Positions 17,685-27,112 of a stretch of 64,000 nt of DNA are shown piece after piece. The notes below the pieces were generated by a model. It did not search any database. It worked only from the letters and a program-made list of their open reading frames with translations, and was not told the DNA's origin. How positions within the stretch are numbered: the first letter of the stretch is position 1; every line of letters begins with the position of its first letter. This stretch comes from Cellulophaga baltica (GTDB taxonomy: Bacteria > Bacteroidota > Bacteroidia > Flavobacteriales > Flavobacteriaceae). The position numbers were made by a program, and so were the translations under genes. Location: assembly GCF_018861125.1 (NCBI RefSeq), contig NZ_JAHKQN010000024.1, positions 55,410 through 119,409 on the forward strand, given 5' to 3'.

Positions 17685-19244
17685 ATGAATAAATTACCCT
17701 TATTCGTTGTTTTACTAGCAATGGCTTGTAATTCATCGCAAAAAACTGTTGCCAAAAAGTCAACAGTAACTCCAGAAATGAACCCTAAACCCTTTGCGGA
17801 AACCATTACTGAAGCTGAACTCAAAGAACACTTATATATTTATGCATCAGATGAGTTTGAAGGACGAGAAACTGGCGAGCCTGGACAAAAAAAAGCTGTT
17901 GAATATTTAGCTGAGCAATACAAAAAACTAGGCATTCCTGCGGCTCAATCAAATGGGGCTTATTTACAGAAAGTACCTTTAGAAATAAGTAAAGTTCCTA
18001 CAGGATTAATTGTTATAAATGGCAAAACCTTTAAAAACGGAGAAAACCTCTTAACTTTCAGTGCTGCTACAGGTGATTATACTGAAATTATTTATGCAGG
18101 TTTTGGTATTGAAGAAGACAATTATTCTGATTACGCTGATATTGATGTAGCAGGAAAAATTATTCTAGTTAAAACTGGAGAGCCTAAAAATACTGATGGA
18201 ACTTATGTATTATCAGGTTCATCAGAAAAATCTAAATGGAGTAATTTATCTGAATCTATAAGTAAACGTTTTGAGTTGGCAGAACGTAAAGGCGCAAAAG
18301 GAATACTTTATTACGATACTAATAACTTTTCTCGCTATAAGAGCAGGTTTGACTATATGAAGAAAAACGATAGTGGCAGAATGTCTATAAAAGACAATTC
18401 AGAAGCTGACCTGCTTACCTTTTTTATCCAAAAAGATGTAGCAACGACTATATTACCTTCAATTGAAACTGATAACACTGCTAAAGTTATTTCTACGCCA
18501 ATAAAACTGGCTATAGAAAGCAGTAATGACCAAATTGATTCAGAAAACGTTGTTGCCATTTTAAAAGGCTCTGAAAAACCCGAAGAATATGTTATTATAT
18601 CGTCTCATTTAGATCATATTGGAGTTACTAAAGATGGGCAAATTAATAACGGAGCTGATGATGATGGTTCTGGTACTGTTGCATTATTAGAAATTGCTGA
18701 AGCATTTAAAAAAGCTAAAGATGCTGGTAAAGGTCCTAAACGATCAATAGTATTTTTACATGTAACTGGTGAAGAAAAAGGCCTATTGGGATCTAAATAT
18801 TATACAGATTATGATCCTATTTTTCCTTTAGATAAAACAGTTGCCGACTTAAATATAGATATGATTGGTCGTATTGACCCAAAAAGAGATGGCGAACGCA
18901 ATTATATTTATTTAATTGGTTCTGATAAACTGAGTACAGACTTACACAATATATCAGAAGAAGCTAATGAAAAATATATGAATATTGAATTGGATTACAC
19001 CTATAATGATGAAAATGATCCTAACAGATTTTATTACAGAAGTGATCATTACAATTTTGTAAAAAATAATATTCCTATAATATTTTATTTTAATGGCACA
19101 CATGCAGATTATCATGCTCCTGGTGACACACCTGATAAAATTAATTATGATTTATTAGAGAACAGAACTCGACTTGTATTTTATACCGGCTGGGAAGTTG
19201 CAAACAGAAATGATAGACTTATTGTAAATAAAGCAAATAAGTAA
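17685..19244 (+). CDS. M28-family metallopeptidase lipoprotein with PA domain
   Basis: Zinc aminopeptidase-like lipoprotein of 519 residues, probably on a membrane facing the periplasm or outside. Lipobox LAMAC gives Cys about 15. A protease-associated region lies inside the first 270 residues. The M28 catalytic domain (about 290-510) shows the metal-site motifs SSHLDHIG, NNGADDDGSG, TGEEKGLLGS (general-base Glu pair), NIDMIGR and HADYHAPGDTPDKI. All expected ligands (His, Asp, Glu, Asp, His) are visible. It follows cydB by 92 bp with its own -7 box, so it is probably a separate unit. Peptide specificity is unknown. Confidence 0.92.
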   Translation: MNKLPLFVVLLAMACNSSQKTVAKKSTVTPEMNPKPFAETITEAELKEHLYIYASDEFEGRETGEPGQKKAVEYLAEQYKKLGIPAAQSNGAYLQKVPLEISKVPTGLIVINGKTFKNGENLLTFSAATGDYTEIIYAGFGIEEDNYSDYADIDVAGKIILVKTGEPKNTDGTYVLSGSSEKSKWSNLSESISKRFELAERKGAKGILYYDTNNFSRYKSRFDYMKKNDSGRMSIKDNSEADLLTFFIQKDVATTILPSIETDNTAKVISTPIKLAIESSNDQIDSENVVAILKGSEKPEEYVIISSHLDHIGVTKDGQINNGADDDGSGTVALLEIAEAFKKAKDAGKGPKRSIVFLHVTGEEKGLLGSKYYTDYDPIFPLDKTVADLNIDMIGRIDPKRDGERNYIYLIGSDKLSTDLHNISEEANEKYMNIELDYTYNDENDPNRFYYRSDHYNFVKNNIPIIFYFNGTHADYHAPGDTPDKINYDLLENRTRLVFYTGWEVANRNDRLIVNKANK

Positions 19245-19267
19245 ATATTAATAAAAATGATATTAAA

Positions 19268-19302
19268 ATGGCGGTGTACAAATCTTATCGCCATAATTTT
19301 TT
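19268..19302 (+). terminator. Possible weak terminator after the M28 peptidase gene
   Basis: ATGGCG at 19268-19273 pairs with CGCCAT at 19289-19294 (extendable by G-T and T-A), followed by AATTTTTT. The stem is short and the loop long. Confidence 0.35.
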
Positions 19303-19325
19303 ACAAAAAGTTTAAAGCACAAAAA

Positions 19326-19352
19326 AAGCCTTATCAAAATTGATAAGGCTTT
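19326..19352 (-). terminator. Terminator of tRNA-His
   Basis: The 10-bp stem AGCCTTATCA/TGATAAGGCT with a 4-nt loop is followed on the minus strand by seven T. It starts about 10 bp after the tRNA end. Confidence 0.85.
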
Positions 19353-19360
19353 GTATTTCT

Positions 19361-19436
19361 GGGTGGAAGACCGGGTTCGAACCGGCGACTTTCGGTACCA
19401 CAAACCGACGCTCTAACCAGCTGAGCTACAACCACC
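19361..19436 (-). tRNA. tRNA-His (GTG)
   Basis: The cloverleaf folds cleanly on the minus strand: D-arm GCTC/GAGC, anticodon stem TCGGT/ACCGA with loop TTGTGGT, T-arm GCCGG-TTCGAAC-CCGGT. The extra 5' G (position -1) facing C73 is the identity mark of tRNA-His. CCA is not fully encoded. In the acceptor stem, pairs 5-68 and 6-67 are both T-T. Confidence 0.95.
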
Positions 19437-19451
19437 ATTTGTAAGCGGGTG

Positions 19452-19482
19452 CGAAGATAATTTTTTACTTCCTATCTACAAA
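19452..19482 (-). promoter_or_regulatory. Promoter of tRNA-His
   Basis: Minus strand: TTTG (19482-19479), exactly 19 bp, then TATCTTCG (19459-19452), one base off TAnnTTTG. It is about 15 bp before the tRNA. Confidence 0.65.
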
Positions 19483-19639
19483 ACAAATTTATAAAATATT
19501 TTCATTTTTTTTATTTCAAGTATTTTTTAATCTTTATTGATAGCTTAATAGTACATTGCTTGTAAGATTAAATTTGATAAATCGGTATTTTTTTCATTAC
19601 TTTATAAATTGTAAATAAAATCCTACACTTATTACAGCT

Positions 19640-21694
19640 ATGCAAAAATTATCTTTGAAGTTAGTTTTTCTAATTTTAATATTTTTCTTCAAATCCCCGG
19701 AAGTAATTAATTCACAAACTAAAAATAAAAATGAATTAGTAAATGAAATAATTCGTTTTGAAATGGAAAACGTTAATTTCAAAAAAGACACTAATTATAT
19801 AAAACTTTTAAATAAATTAAGTTTTAATCTAAAATACATAAACTCTGACTCTGTTCGCCTATTAAGCAAAAAAGCAATATTGTTAAGTAGAGAAATAAAT
19901 TATGATAAAGGAAAAGCAAATGCCTATCTCAATAAAGGAATTAACGAAATTATTCAATCTCCGAATAAGGCAGATAATTTTTGTATCGATTCCACTATAG
20001 CCATTTGTAAAAAAATAAAATATGATTCGTTATTAAGCGTAGCTTATAACGCAAAAGCTATTAACAATCTTAACACCAATAATTATATAGATGCATATAC
20101 AAACTACTTAAAAGCCTTAAAAATTTCAGAAAAACTTAATGACACAATTTTTCAAACAGTATTAAATACAAATATTGCTACCCTATTTACTGTTTTCAAA
20201 AATGAAAAAGAATCTATTAAATACTTCAAAAGATCTTTAAAGTTAGCAAAAAATCAAAAAAATTCGCAAAATCTTGGTCAAATAAAATGTAATCTAGGCA
20301 GTTTATATTTAGAAAAAGGAGATTTAGAAAAGGCTAAACAATTAACAGATGAAAGTATTGAAATTTTTAAAAAATTGAATTTTGATCCTTGGCTCTCTTT
20401 TTCTTACACAACCAAAGGAAAAATTTATTTAAAAAAAGACTCATTAGATAAAGCTTTAATGTATTTTAAACTTAGTGACACTATTTTAAATAAAATTGAT
20501 AATAAAATTGGGAAGGCAGATTTATTTTTGGGTTTTTCTAAACTTTACTTAAAAAAGAAATGGTATTCTAGTTCATTTAAATATGCTAAAAAGGGTTTAA
20601 AATTATCTCAAGATATTAAATATCAAAGTTCTGAAGCTAATTTTCACAAAATTCTTTATGAGCTATATAAAATAAGAGGGTTAACAAAAAACGCTTTAGA
20701 AAATTTAGAACAAAGTAATAAGATATATGATTCTATTTCATTAAAAGACAAAGAAATAGAATTAATGGTTTTAAATGCAAAAGAAGAATTTGATAAAGAA
20801 AAAACAGAAATAAATATAACCACAAATAAGGTTATTAAAAAACAACAGAGCTACATATCCTATATTCTAATTGCACTATTTATTGCAATTGCATTTTTGT
20901 ACTATGTCTATATTTCAAAAAACACCATTAAAAACTTAAATCAGCAATTAAAACAAAAAACTGAAACTCTTGAAGAAAATGAAGTTCGCTTGCAAAGTAT
21001 TAATGAAAATCAAGAAAAACTTTTTTCTATTATTGGCCACGACTTAAAAGCCCCAATAATAGCTTTAAAAAACATTTTAAAGCTCATTAAAGATGGTGGT
21101 ATAAAGCCAGAGGAATTTATGCCATTTGTTCCTAAATTACATAATGATGTTGATGCAATTTCATTTACTCTAAACAATCTTATATACTGGGGTAAAACAC
21201 AAATGAAAGGGTTTAAAATTTTTCCTAAACAAATTGATTTAAAAGATAGTATTGATGAAAGCATCAAATTTTTATCTGAATTTGCACATCAAAAAAATAT
21301 TAAAATAATTAATAACTCTACCGAGAACAGCAATGTATTAGCTGATAAAAACCATATTAATTTAATTATTAGAAACTTAATTAACAATGCTATTAAATAC
21401 TCCAATCCTAAAGATGAAATTGAAGTAAAAACTACAGAATTACCCAACCATCATGAAATTATTATTAAAGATAACGGTGTAGGCATATCTAAAGAGACTA
21501 TTGAAAAATTAAACTCCGTAGAATCTTTAATTGAAAGTTCATATGGCACAAACAAAGAAAAAGGTACTGGTATTGGACTAAAACTTTGTTATGAAATGGT
21601 TGAAATTAATGGAGGGACAATACGCGTTGAAAGTAAAGTAAATAAAGGAACAAGCTTTTTTATTACCTTCCCAAAAGCAGAAAAAGAAGCTTAA
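19640..21694 (+). CDS. TPR-containing sensor histidine kinase (HisKA type)
   Basis: Membrane sensor kinase of 684 residues. A signal peptide (about 1-25) leads to a periplasmic region of tetratricopeptide repeats (about 50-370). One transmembrane helix follows (about 405-428, ISYILIALFIAIAFLYYVYI), then a coiled coil. The HisKA box FSIIGHDLKAPI has the phospho-acceptor His near 473. HATPase_c has an N-box NHINLIIRNLINNAIKYS, G1 DNGVGI and G2 GTGIGLKL. All catalytic motifs are intact. There is no receiver domain and no response-regulator gene next door, so its partner is elsewhere. The 3' end overlaps convergent bshB1 by 4 bp. Confidence 0.9.
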   Translation: MQKLSLKLVFLILIFFFKSPEVINSQTKNKNELVNEIIRFEMENVNFKKDTNYIKLLNKLSFNLKYINSDSVRLLSKKAILLSREINYDKGKANAYLNKGINEIIQSPNKADNFCIDSTIAICKKIKYDSLLSVAYNAKAINNLNTNNYIDAYTNYLKALKISEKLNDTIFQTVLNTNIATLFTVFKNEKESIKYFKRSLKLAKNQKNSQNLGQIKCNLGSLYLEKGDLEKAKQLTDESIEIFKKLNFDPWLSFSYTTKGKIYLKKDSLDKALMYFKLSDTILNKIDNKIGKADLFLGFSKLYLKKKWYSSSFKYAKKGLKLSQDIKYQSSEANFHKILYELYKIRGLTKNALENLEQSNKIYDSISLKDKEIELMVLNAKEEFDKEKTEINITTNKVIKKQQSYISYILIALFIAIAFLYYVYISKNTIKNLNQQLKQKTETLEENEVRLQSINENQEKLFSIIGHDLKAPIIALKNILKLIKDGGIKPEEFMPFVPKLHNDVDAISFTLNNLIYWGKTQMKGFKIFPKQIDLKDSIDESIKFLSEFAHQKNIKIINNSTENSNVLADKNHINLIIRNLINNAIKYSNPKDEIEVKTTELPNHHEIIIKDNGVGISKETIEKLNSVESLIESSYGTNKEKGTGIGLKLCYEMVEINGGTIRVESKVNKGTSFFITFPKAEKEA

Positions 21695-22407
21695 ATTAAA
21701 TCATCTAAACTGTCTACAGCTACAAAACGCTCTGTTGTAAACCCTTCGGCATATTCAACCCCAATAAGCCTTCCTAAATCTCTAGCTCGGTAATTTACAC
21801 TATCAATAAAATTTCTGCTTGTAATAGGCGTTTCTGGTTCATTACTCTTCGGATCATAAAATTGAGATGTATAGGCTAAAATAGCTTCAGTTTTTTTCTC
21901 AATAAAATTACTTACATCAACAACAAAATCTGGTTCAATATTTTTCCATTGAATATAATGATACACTTGCTTAGGCCTCCATTTCTCTTGAACAGTATTT
22001 TCTATTTTGGTTTCAATTTTTAATAAACCACTTAAAAAACAAGCATCACTTACTAATTTACTTCCTTTACCATGATCAATATGTCTATCATCAATAGCAT
22101 TACACAAAACAACATCTGGCTGATATTTGCGTACCATTTTTATAATTTCTAATTGATGCTCTTTATCATTTAAAAAAAAACCATCAGCAAATGCTAAATT
22201 CTCTCTAACAGATACTCCTAAAATTTTACCGGCATTTGCAGCTTCAATATCTCTAATATCTGCGCTACCTCTTGTACCTAGCTCTCCCCTAGTTAAATCA
22301 ATAACACCAACTTTTTTACCGTTAGCTATTTCTTTTGCTATAGTAGCACCACAACCTAATTCTACATCATCGGGGTGCGCACCAAAAGCTAGTATATCTA
22401 ATTTCAT
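21691..22407 (-). CDS. bshB1: Bacillithiol biosynthesis deacetylase BshB1
   Basis: Zinc-dependent PIG-L-family deacetylase of 238 residues, which removes acetate from GlcNAc-malate to give GlcN-malate, the second step of bacillithiol synthesis, in the cytoplasm. Family marks are FGAHPDDVELGCGATI near the N-terminus (His, Asp, Asp of the zinc site), DLTRGELGTRGS, and the later DDRHIDHGKGSKL containing the third zinc His. Length and sequence match the BshB1 group of Firmicutes and Bacteroidetes rather than MshB. It is 7 bp downstream of the ccsBA gene and so is probably cotranscribed with it. Confidence 0.92.
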   Translation of the reverse strand: MKLDILAFGAHPDDVELGCGATIAKEIANGKKVGVIDLTRGELGTRGSADIRDIEAANAGKILGVSVRENLAFADGFFLNDKEHQLEIIKMVRKYQPDVVLCNAIDDRHIDHGKGSKLVSDACFLSGLLKIETKIENTVQEKWRPKQVYHYIQWKNIEPDFVVDVSNFIEKKTEAILAYTSQFYDPKSNEPETPITSRNFIDSVNYRARDLGRLIGVEYAEGFTTERFVAVDSLDDLI

Positions 22408-22414
22408 ATATAAT

Positions 22415-25400
22415 TTATTTTTTTGAATAGTACTTTTTATACTTCCAGAAGCTAAATCCTCCTAAAATAAATACTCCGGCCACGGTATAATAAACAAAAG
22501 TAGGCGTTATTACTTGAGCTCCGCTGGCATAACTATGTAATCCTGCTAAATAAAAATTAACTCCAAAATAGGTCATCATAATACTTGCAAAAGCAACGAC
22601 ACTCATAAAATTAAATAACCATCTGCTACGCATTCCGGGCACTAAACGCATGTGAATAACAAATGCATATACCATAATTGAAACTAAAGCCCAAGTTTCT
22701 TTAGGGTCCCAACCCCAGTAGCGTCCCCAGCTTTCATTTGCCCATTGTCCACCTAAGAAATTTCCAATGGTAAGCATTACCAAACCTGCGGTAAGCGCTA
22801 ATTCATTTACAATGGTAATTTCTTTTAAATTAAGTTCCATTCTTTTCTTGTTCTTCTCATTAGTTAAAAGAATAAGTATTAAACTTACAACACCTAAAAT
22901 CATACCAACAGTTAACGGACCATAACTACCAACAATTACTGCTACATGAATCATTAACCAATAACTATCTAAAACAGGCTGTAAATTCGCTACAGCGGGA
23001 TCCACCCAGTTACCATGTGCAATCCATAATAACATTGACGCAACAAATGCTGTGGAAGCAATAGTTAAGTTACTACGCGTACTAAATGCCAAACCAATAC
23101 CCATTGTAGCCCATGACACGTATAAAATACTTTCATAAGCATCACTCCAAGGTGCGTGTCCTGATATATACCAACGTAAAATTAATCCTGCAGTGTGTAG
23201 AACAAATAGCACCCAGATAATTACTTTAAAACTTTTAATACCAATCCTAAGCCCTTTTCTATCTTTAAATATTTGAAAAATTAATAGGAAAAACATAATT
23301 AAACCTACTAACGCATAATACTTATAGAGTTTATTAAAAATATCTGCTTTGTTGTAAAAAACCTCAGTGTTTATTTTAGTTTCAGTAGGTAAAACTTCTG
23401 CCCCATTATTTCTTTGGTTCTGTTTAAACGCTTTTAACAGCTTATCTGCTTCAGAGTAATCCCCAGATTTTATTGCTTTTTTAACAGTTAATAAATAAAA
23501 CGGTAGTGCGTTTTTCATAAAGTTCCCGTAAAGAGAATCTTTTACAGGGTAATTCCCTGATCGGTATTCTACTGGTGAAATCCATTTATTATTTTCATCA
23601 TCTAATAATGGGAATACTTTTATTATTTCGCCACCTAAAGCTCTATTTAAAAGCCCTAATCTTAAATACGTATCTTTTATATCTGTTTGAAACTTATTAG
23701 GATTTGTAGTTGAAAATGCATTTTCTAAAAATGGGTCAAATTTTGAAATTCCTTTCTCATCAAAAAAGTCAGTAGCCTTAACATAACGTTGATCACTTGG
23801 TATTCCTATGATTTTTCTAATACTGTCATTCTGACCTTTCTTATCTAATGCTATAAACTCTGTATTATACCATAATGCAGGACTTAGCATCATTGACAAG
23901 AAGACTTGATCAGAATTTAAATCTTTATATTTAGCTTTAAAACTAAGCTTACGTAGTAATTCAGACGAATAGGTGTTTATTGGCTTCATACGACCACCAT
24001 CATCTTGAATCACTAATTTACCAAAATTCTCTGCATGTTCTTTTGATACCGTAGTAGATTTTAAAATAGAATCTATCTGAAACTCAGTAGGACCTGAATT
24101 ATGGTCATGCCCATCATCATCAGAGTGTATTTCTTGAGCATTAACGCTAAAACCTAAGGTTAAGAATAAAGCGAAAACCGTCAGCAATTTTCTTTTCTTT
24201 TCGTTTAATTTATCTAATGAAGCGGTCAAATCTTTAAATCTAGTTTTACCAAAAAACATAATACCCATTAAACCGATGTACAATAAAAAATACCCAATAT
24301 AGGTAATCCATGTTCCCCAAAAATCATGATTTACAGATAAACCAGTACCTTTTTCATCAGGATCAAAATTTGCTTGAAAAAAACGATACCCTTGATGGTC
24401 TAAAACATGATTCATATAAATATCATAATCAAAAGGGCGTTCATCTTCAATGGTAACTTTACTCATAAAAGAAGAGAAACCCTTTTCGGTACCAGGGTAT
24501 TTTTCCGCAATAAAATCGTTTAATTTTATACTAAAAGGCAATTCGTATTCTTTTGAACCAAACCGAATTGAAAAATCTAAACCTCCAACATTAAAATTAT
24601 CTGTAAAATTAGCAGAACCCTTACCTCCTAGAACGGTTTTTTGTACTGTTTCTCCATTCGAAGTAATATCTAAAACAATAGCATCTCTGTCATTCTCAGT
24701 AACTTCTTCTTCTGGAATTTGAACAATACCATATGAACCTTTAATTACTGGATCAGGAATCACAAATTGCATACCTGCAGTATTGTATAATGACCTTAAT
24801 TGTAAAGTTTGTAAACTATCTTTCACCAAATCACCCCTAAATTGGTCAGCCATACGCATAAAATCACCATCAAAAGGTGAATTTATATGATACTCGCCAT
24901 TTTCAAACAAAATATTAATAGCACCATCTGTAGGCTTATTTAATGAGAATAACACGTTATGAATACTAGTAACTTCACCGCTTTCTATATAGTGATCATG
25001 ACGCTCACCATCACCTGCTTCAACTATTTTTAAATACTCATTTCCATTATCATCAGCTACCAAATCTTCTTTTGCCCCTTCAATAAACTTTACAAAAGAA
25101 ACCGTGAATGGTTGCCCATCAAAATCCATTTTCCAAGGTAAACTAGATTTTATTCCTTCTGTGGTAACAATAATATCTTCTTCTAATGGTTTTCTTAATT
25201 TTTCGCCATTTATTTCACCTTCAACATTTACGTTTAAAAATGCTTTATCTGAATAAAAAATATTTGAAGATTCTCCTTCTCTAATAGGCATCATACCTTC
25301 AAAACTGATATATCTTGTAATAAATGCTCCTAGAATTATCAAAATCCAAGAAAGGTGCAAAATTAGTGTTGCCCACTTTTCTATTCGCAACAATTTATAC

Positions 25401-25603
25401 CGAAACATATTCCCAATAAAATTGATTACAAAAAATACCATGATGGCCTCAAACCAGGTGGTATTATAAATATAAATTCGGGCAGTATCTGTACTATACC
25501 AACTTTCAATAAAAGTACCTAAGCCCATGGCTATAGCAAAAACAATAAATAAAACAGACATTAATCGTGTAGAAAAGAAAAACTTTTTCAGAAGTGCTTT
25601 CAT
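22415..25603 (-). CDS. ccsBA: Fused cytochrome c synthetase CcsBA (ResB-CcsA)
   Basis: System II heme-handling membrane protein of 1062 residues that exports heme and attaches it to CxxCH apocytochromes on the outer face of the inner membrane. The N-terminal part is ResB/CcsB-like: transmembrane helices in the first 110 residues, a large periplasmic domain, and a further helix near 430. The C-terminal 300 residues are CcsA-like. They contain the WWD heme-binding motif within ANESWGRYWGWDPKETWAL and flanking external His residues (HTAGLILRWYISGHAPW, LMIHVAVIVGSYG, LHSYASGA). The single-chain fusion is the common form in Bacteroidetes. bshB1 follows closely. Confidence 0.93.
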   Translation of the reverse strand: MKALLKKFFFSTRLMSVLFIVFAIAMGLGTFIESWYSTDTARIYIYNTTWFEAIMVFFVINFIGNMFRYKLLRIEKWATLILHLSWILIILGAFITRYISFEGMMPIREGESSNIFYSDKAFLNVNVEGEINGEKLRKPLEEDIIVTTEGIKSSLPWKMDFDGQPFTVSFVKFIEGAKEDLVADDNGNEYLKIVEAGDGERHDHYIESGEVTSIHNVLFSLNKPTDGAINILFENGEYHINSPFDGDFMRMADQFRGDLVKDSLQTLQLRSLYNTAGMQFVIPDPVIKGSYGIVQIPEEEVTENDRDAIVLDITSNGETVQKTVLGGKGSANFTDNFNVGGLDFSIRFGSKEYELPFSIKLNDFIAEKYPGTEKGFSSFMSKVTIEDERPFDYDIYMNHVLDHQGYRFFQANFDPDEKGTGLSVNHDFWGTWITYIGYFLLYIGLMGIMFFGKTRFKDLTASLDKLNEKKRKLLTVFALFLTLGFSVNAQEIHSDDDGHDHNSGPTEFQIDSILKSTTVSKEHAENFGKLVIQDDGGRMKPINTYSSELLRKLSFKAKYKDLNSDQVFLSMMLSPALWYNTEFIALDKKGQNDSIRKIIGIPSDQRYVKATDFFDEKGISKFDPFLENAFSTTNPNKFQTDIKDTYLRLGLLNRALGGEIIKVFPLLDDENNKWISPVEYRSGNYPVKDSLYGNFMKNALPFYLLTVKKAIKSGDYSEADKLLKAFKQNQRNNGAEVLPTETKINTEVFYNKADIFNKLYKYYALVGLIMFFLLIFQIFKDRKGLRIGIKSFKVIIWVLFVLHTAGLILRWYISGHAPWSDAYESILYVSWATMGIGLAFSTRSNLTIASTAFVASMLLWIAHGNWVDPAVANLQPVLDSYWLMIHVAVIVGSYGPLTVGMILGVVSLILILLTNEKNKKRMELNLKEITIVNELALTAGLVMLTIGNFLGGQWANESWGRYWGWDPKETWALVSIMVYAFVIHMRLVPGMRSRWLFNFMSVVAFASIMMTYFGVNFYLAGLHSYASGAQVITPTFVYYTVAGVFILGGFSFWKYKKYYSKK

Positions 25604-25822
25604 GGAGAATATACCCTTTGGAATTTGGTATGCAAAAATACGGCCTTTTACCCCTATTTTAAAATCAACATTATGAAAAAGACACTCTTATTTGTTAATT
25701 ATTTCTTATTATTCAAAAATCTATATCCTATAAAAATTATCAATAGAATTAGTAATACTAAAAACAGAAACTAGATTTTTATTAAATCATTAAAAAAAAC
25801 ACCTTAGTTTTTTTAAAATTTG

Positions 25823-25830
25823 TAGTTTTG
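25823..25830 (+). promoter_or_regulatory. -7 box immediately before the DUF2520 gene
   Basis: TAGTTTTG matches TAnnTTTG and ends only 3 bp before the ATG at 25834. If used, the transcript would be leaderless or nearly so. Confidence 0.4.
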
Positions 25831-25833
25831 ACT

Positions 25834-26598
25834 ATGGTTTCAATTGTACTTATCGGTACCGGGAATATCGCTACCCATTTATATGATACTTTTCTTTTAC
25901 ACAAAGCAATAAATGTTGTGCAAGTTGTAGGCCGCAGCGAAAAATCACTCTCTTTTTTTGCTAAAAAAACAGAGACTTGTTTAATTGATGAAACCATAAA
26001 AACTGCTGCAATTTATGTTATTGCTGTTAGTGATGATGCTATTAATAGTGTTTCAAAAAAATTGCAAAACAAAAAAGGACTAGTAGTTCATACTTCTGGA
26101 AGTGTCCCACTTAGCAGTTTAACCTATAATAAAAATAGTGGTGTGTTTTACCCTTTACAAACATTTACTAAAGGAAAAAAAATTGATTTTAAAAACATTC
26201 CTATTTGTATTGAAGCTTTACAAAAAGATGATTTTTTACTTATTGAAAAACTAGCAAAAATTATTTCAAACAAAGTATATACAATTTCAACTGAAGAAAG
26301 ACAGCATTTACATGTTGCCGCTGTTTTTGTAAATAATTTCACAAATTATATGTTTACACTTGGTAATGAAATTTGTGAAGAACATAAAGTCCCGTTTGAT
26401 ATTTTAAAGCCCTTGATCAATGAAACGGTGGAAAAAATAGCAGATTTAACTCCAAAAAACGCACAAACAGGCCCTGCAAAACGCAATGATTTTGATACAA
26501 TGCAAAGGCACATTGAGCAATTAAGATCTAAAGAAAAAAAGAAGATTTATAAATTATTAAGCGAATCTATTTTAGAAAAATATGGAAAAGAGTTATAA
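25834..26598 (+). CDS. Rossmann-like and DUF2520 domain protein (putative NAD(P)-dependent oxidoreductase)
   Basis: Cytoplasmic protein of 254 residues. The N-terminal Rossmann fold has the dinucleotide-binding loop VLIGTGNIATHLYD. The C-terminal helical DUF2520 domain (about 125-250) is related to the ProC/6-phosphogluconate-dehydrogenase group. The reaction is not known. The start is set at ATG 25834; an upstream TTG (25828) adds only two residues. It overlaps kdsC by 17 bp, so translation is coupled. Conserved linkage with kdsC and maf is common in Bacteroidetes but does not reveal a function. Confidence 0.86.
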   Translation: MVSIVLIGTGNIATHLYDTFLLHKAINVVQVVGRSEKSLSFFAKKTETCLIDETIKTAAIYVIAVSDDAINSVSKKLQNKKGLVVHTSGSVPLSSLTYNKNSGVFYPLQTFTKGKKIDFKNIPICIEALQKDDFLLIEKLAKIISNKVYTISTEERQHLHVAAVFVNNFTNYMFTLGNEICEEHKVPFDILKPLINETVEKIADLTPKNAQTGPAKRNDFDTMQRHIEQLRSKEKKKIYKLLSESILEKYGKEL

Positions 26599-27109
26599 AG
26601 AGTATTTAAGCAATATCACCACTTTTGTTTTTGATGTTGATGGTGTTTTTACTGATGGTAGTGTTTTAGTGATGACTAATGGAGATTTATTACGTAAAAT
26701 GAACGTAAAGGATGGTTATGCACTAAAAACAGCTTTACTGAAAGATTATAATGTTTGTATTATATCTGGTGGCACTAACGAAGGTGTTCGCACTCGTTTA
26801 AAAGCTCTAGGAGTAACTGACATTTACTTAGGTGCGCATAATAAAATAGACCAATTAAACGACTATTTTGAAGGAAAAAAAATAAATCCTGAAAATGTAT
26901 TATATATGGGTGACGATTTACCTGATATACCACCAATGCAAATGATTGGTTTACCAACATGCCCACAAGATGCTGTGCAAGAAGTAAAGAGTGTTAGTAA
27001 GTACATTTCACACAAAAAAGGTGGCAAAGGTTGTGTACGTGATGTTATTGAGCAAGTTTTAAAGGTTCAAAATGATTGGTATGATAATTTTGATGCTAAA
27101 AATGCTTAA
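26582..27109 (+). CDS. kdsC: HAD-family 3-deoxy-D-manno-octulosonate 8-phosphate phosphatase
   Basis: Cytoplasmic phosphatase of 175 residues, length typical for KdsC. It removes phosphate from KDO-8-P, making KDO for the lipopolysaccharide core. Capless C0-type HAD motifs are all present: DVDGVFTDG (nucleophile Asp and acid/base Asp), ISGGTN (motif II), K at about 99 in HNKIDQL (motif III) and GDDLPDIP (motif IV). The C-terminal tail SHKKGGKGCVRDVIEQVL is characteristic. It sits in an operon with DUF2520 and maf genes. A related sugar-acid phosphatase remains possible, but KdsC fits best. Confidence 0.9.
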   Translation: MEKSYKEYLSNITTFVFDVDGVFTDGSVLVMTNGDLLRKMNVKDGYALKTALLKDYNVCIISGGTNEGVRTRLKALGVTDIYLGAHNKIDQLNDYFEGKKINPENVLYMGDDLPDIPPMQMIGLPTCPQDAVQEVKSVSKYISHKKGGKGCVRDVIEQVLKVQNDWYDNFDAKNA

Positions 27110-27112
27110 TTT

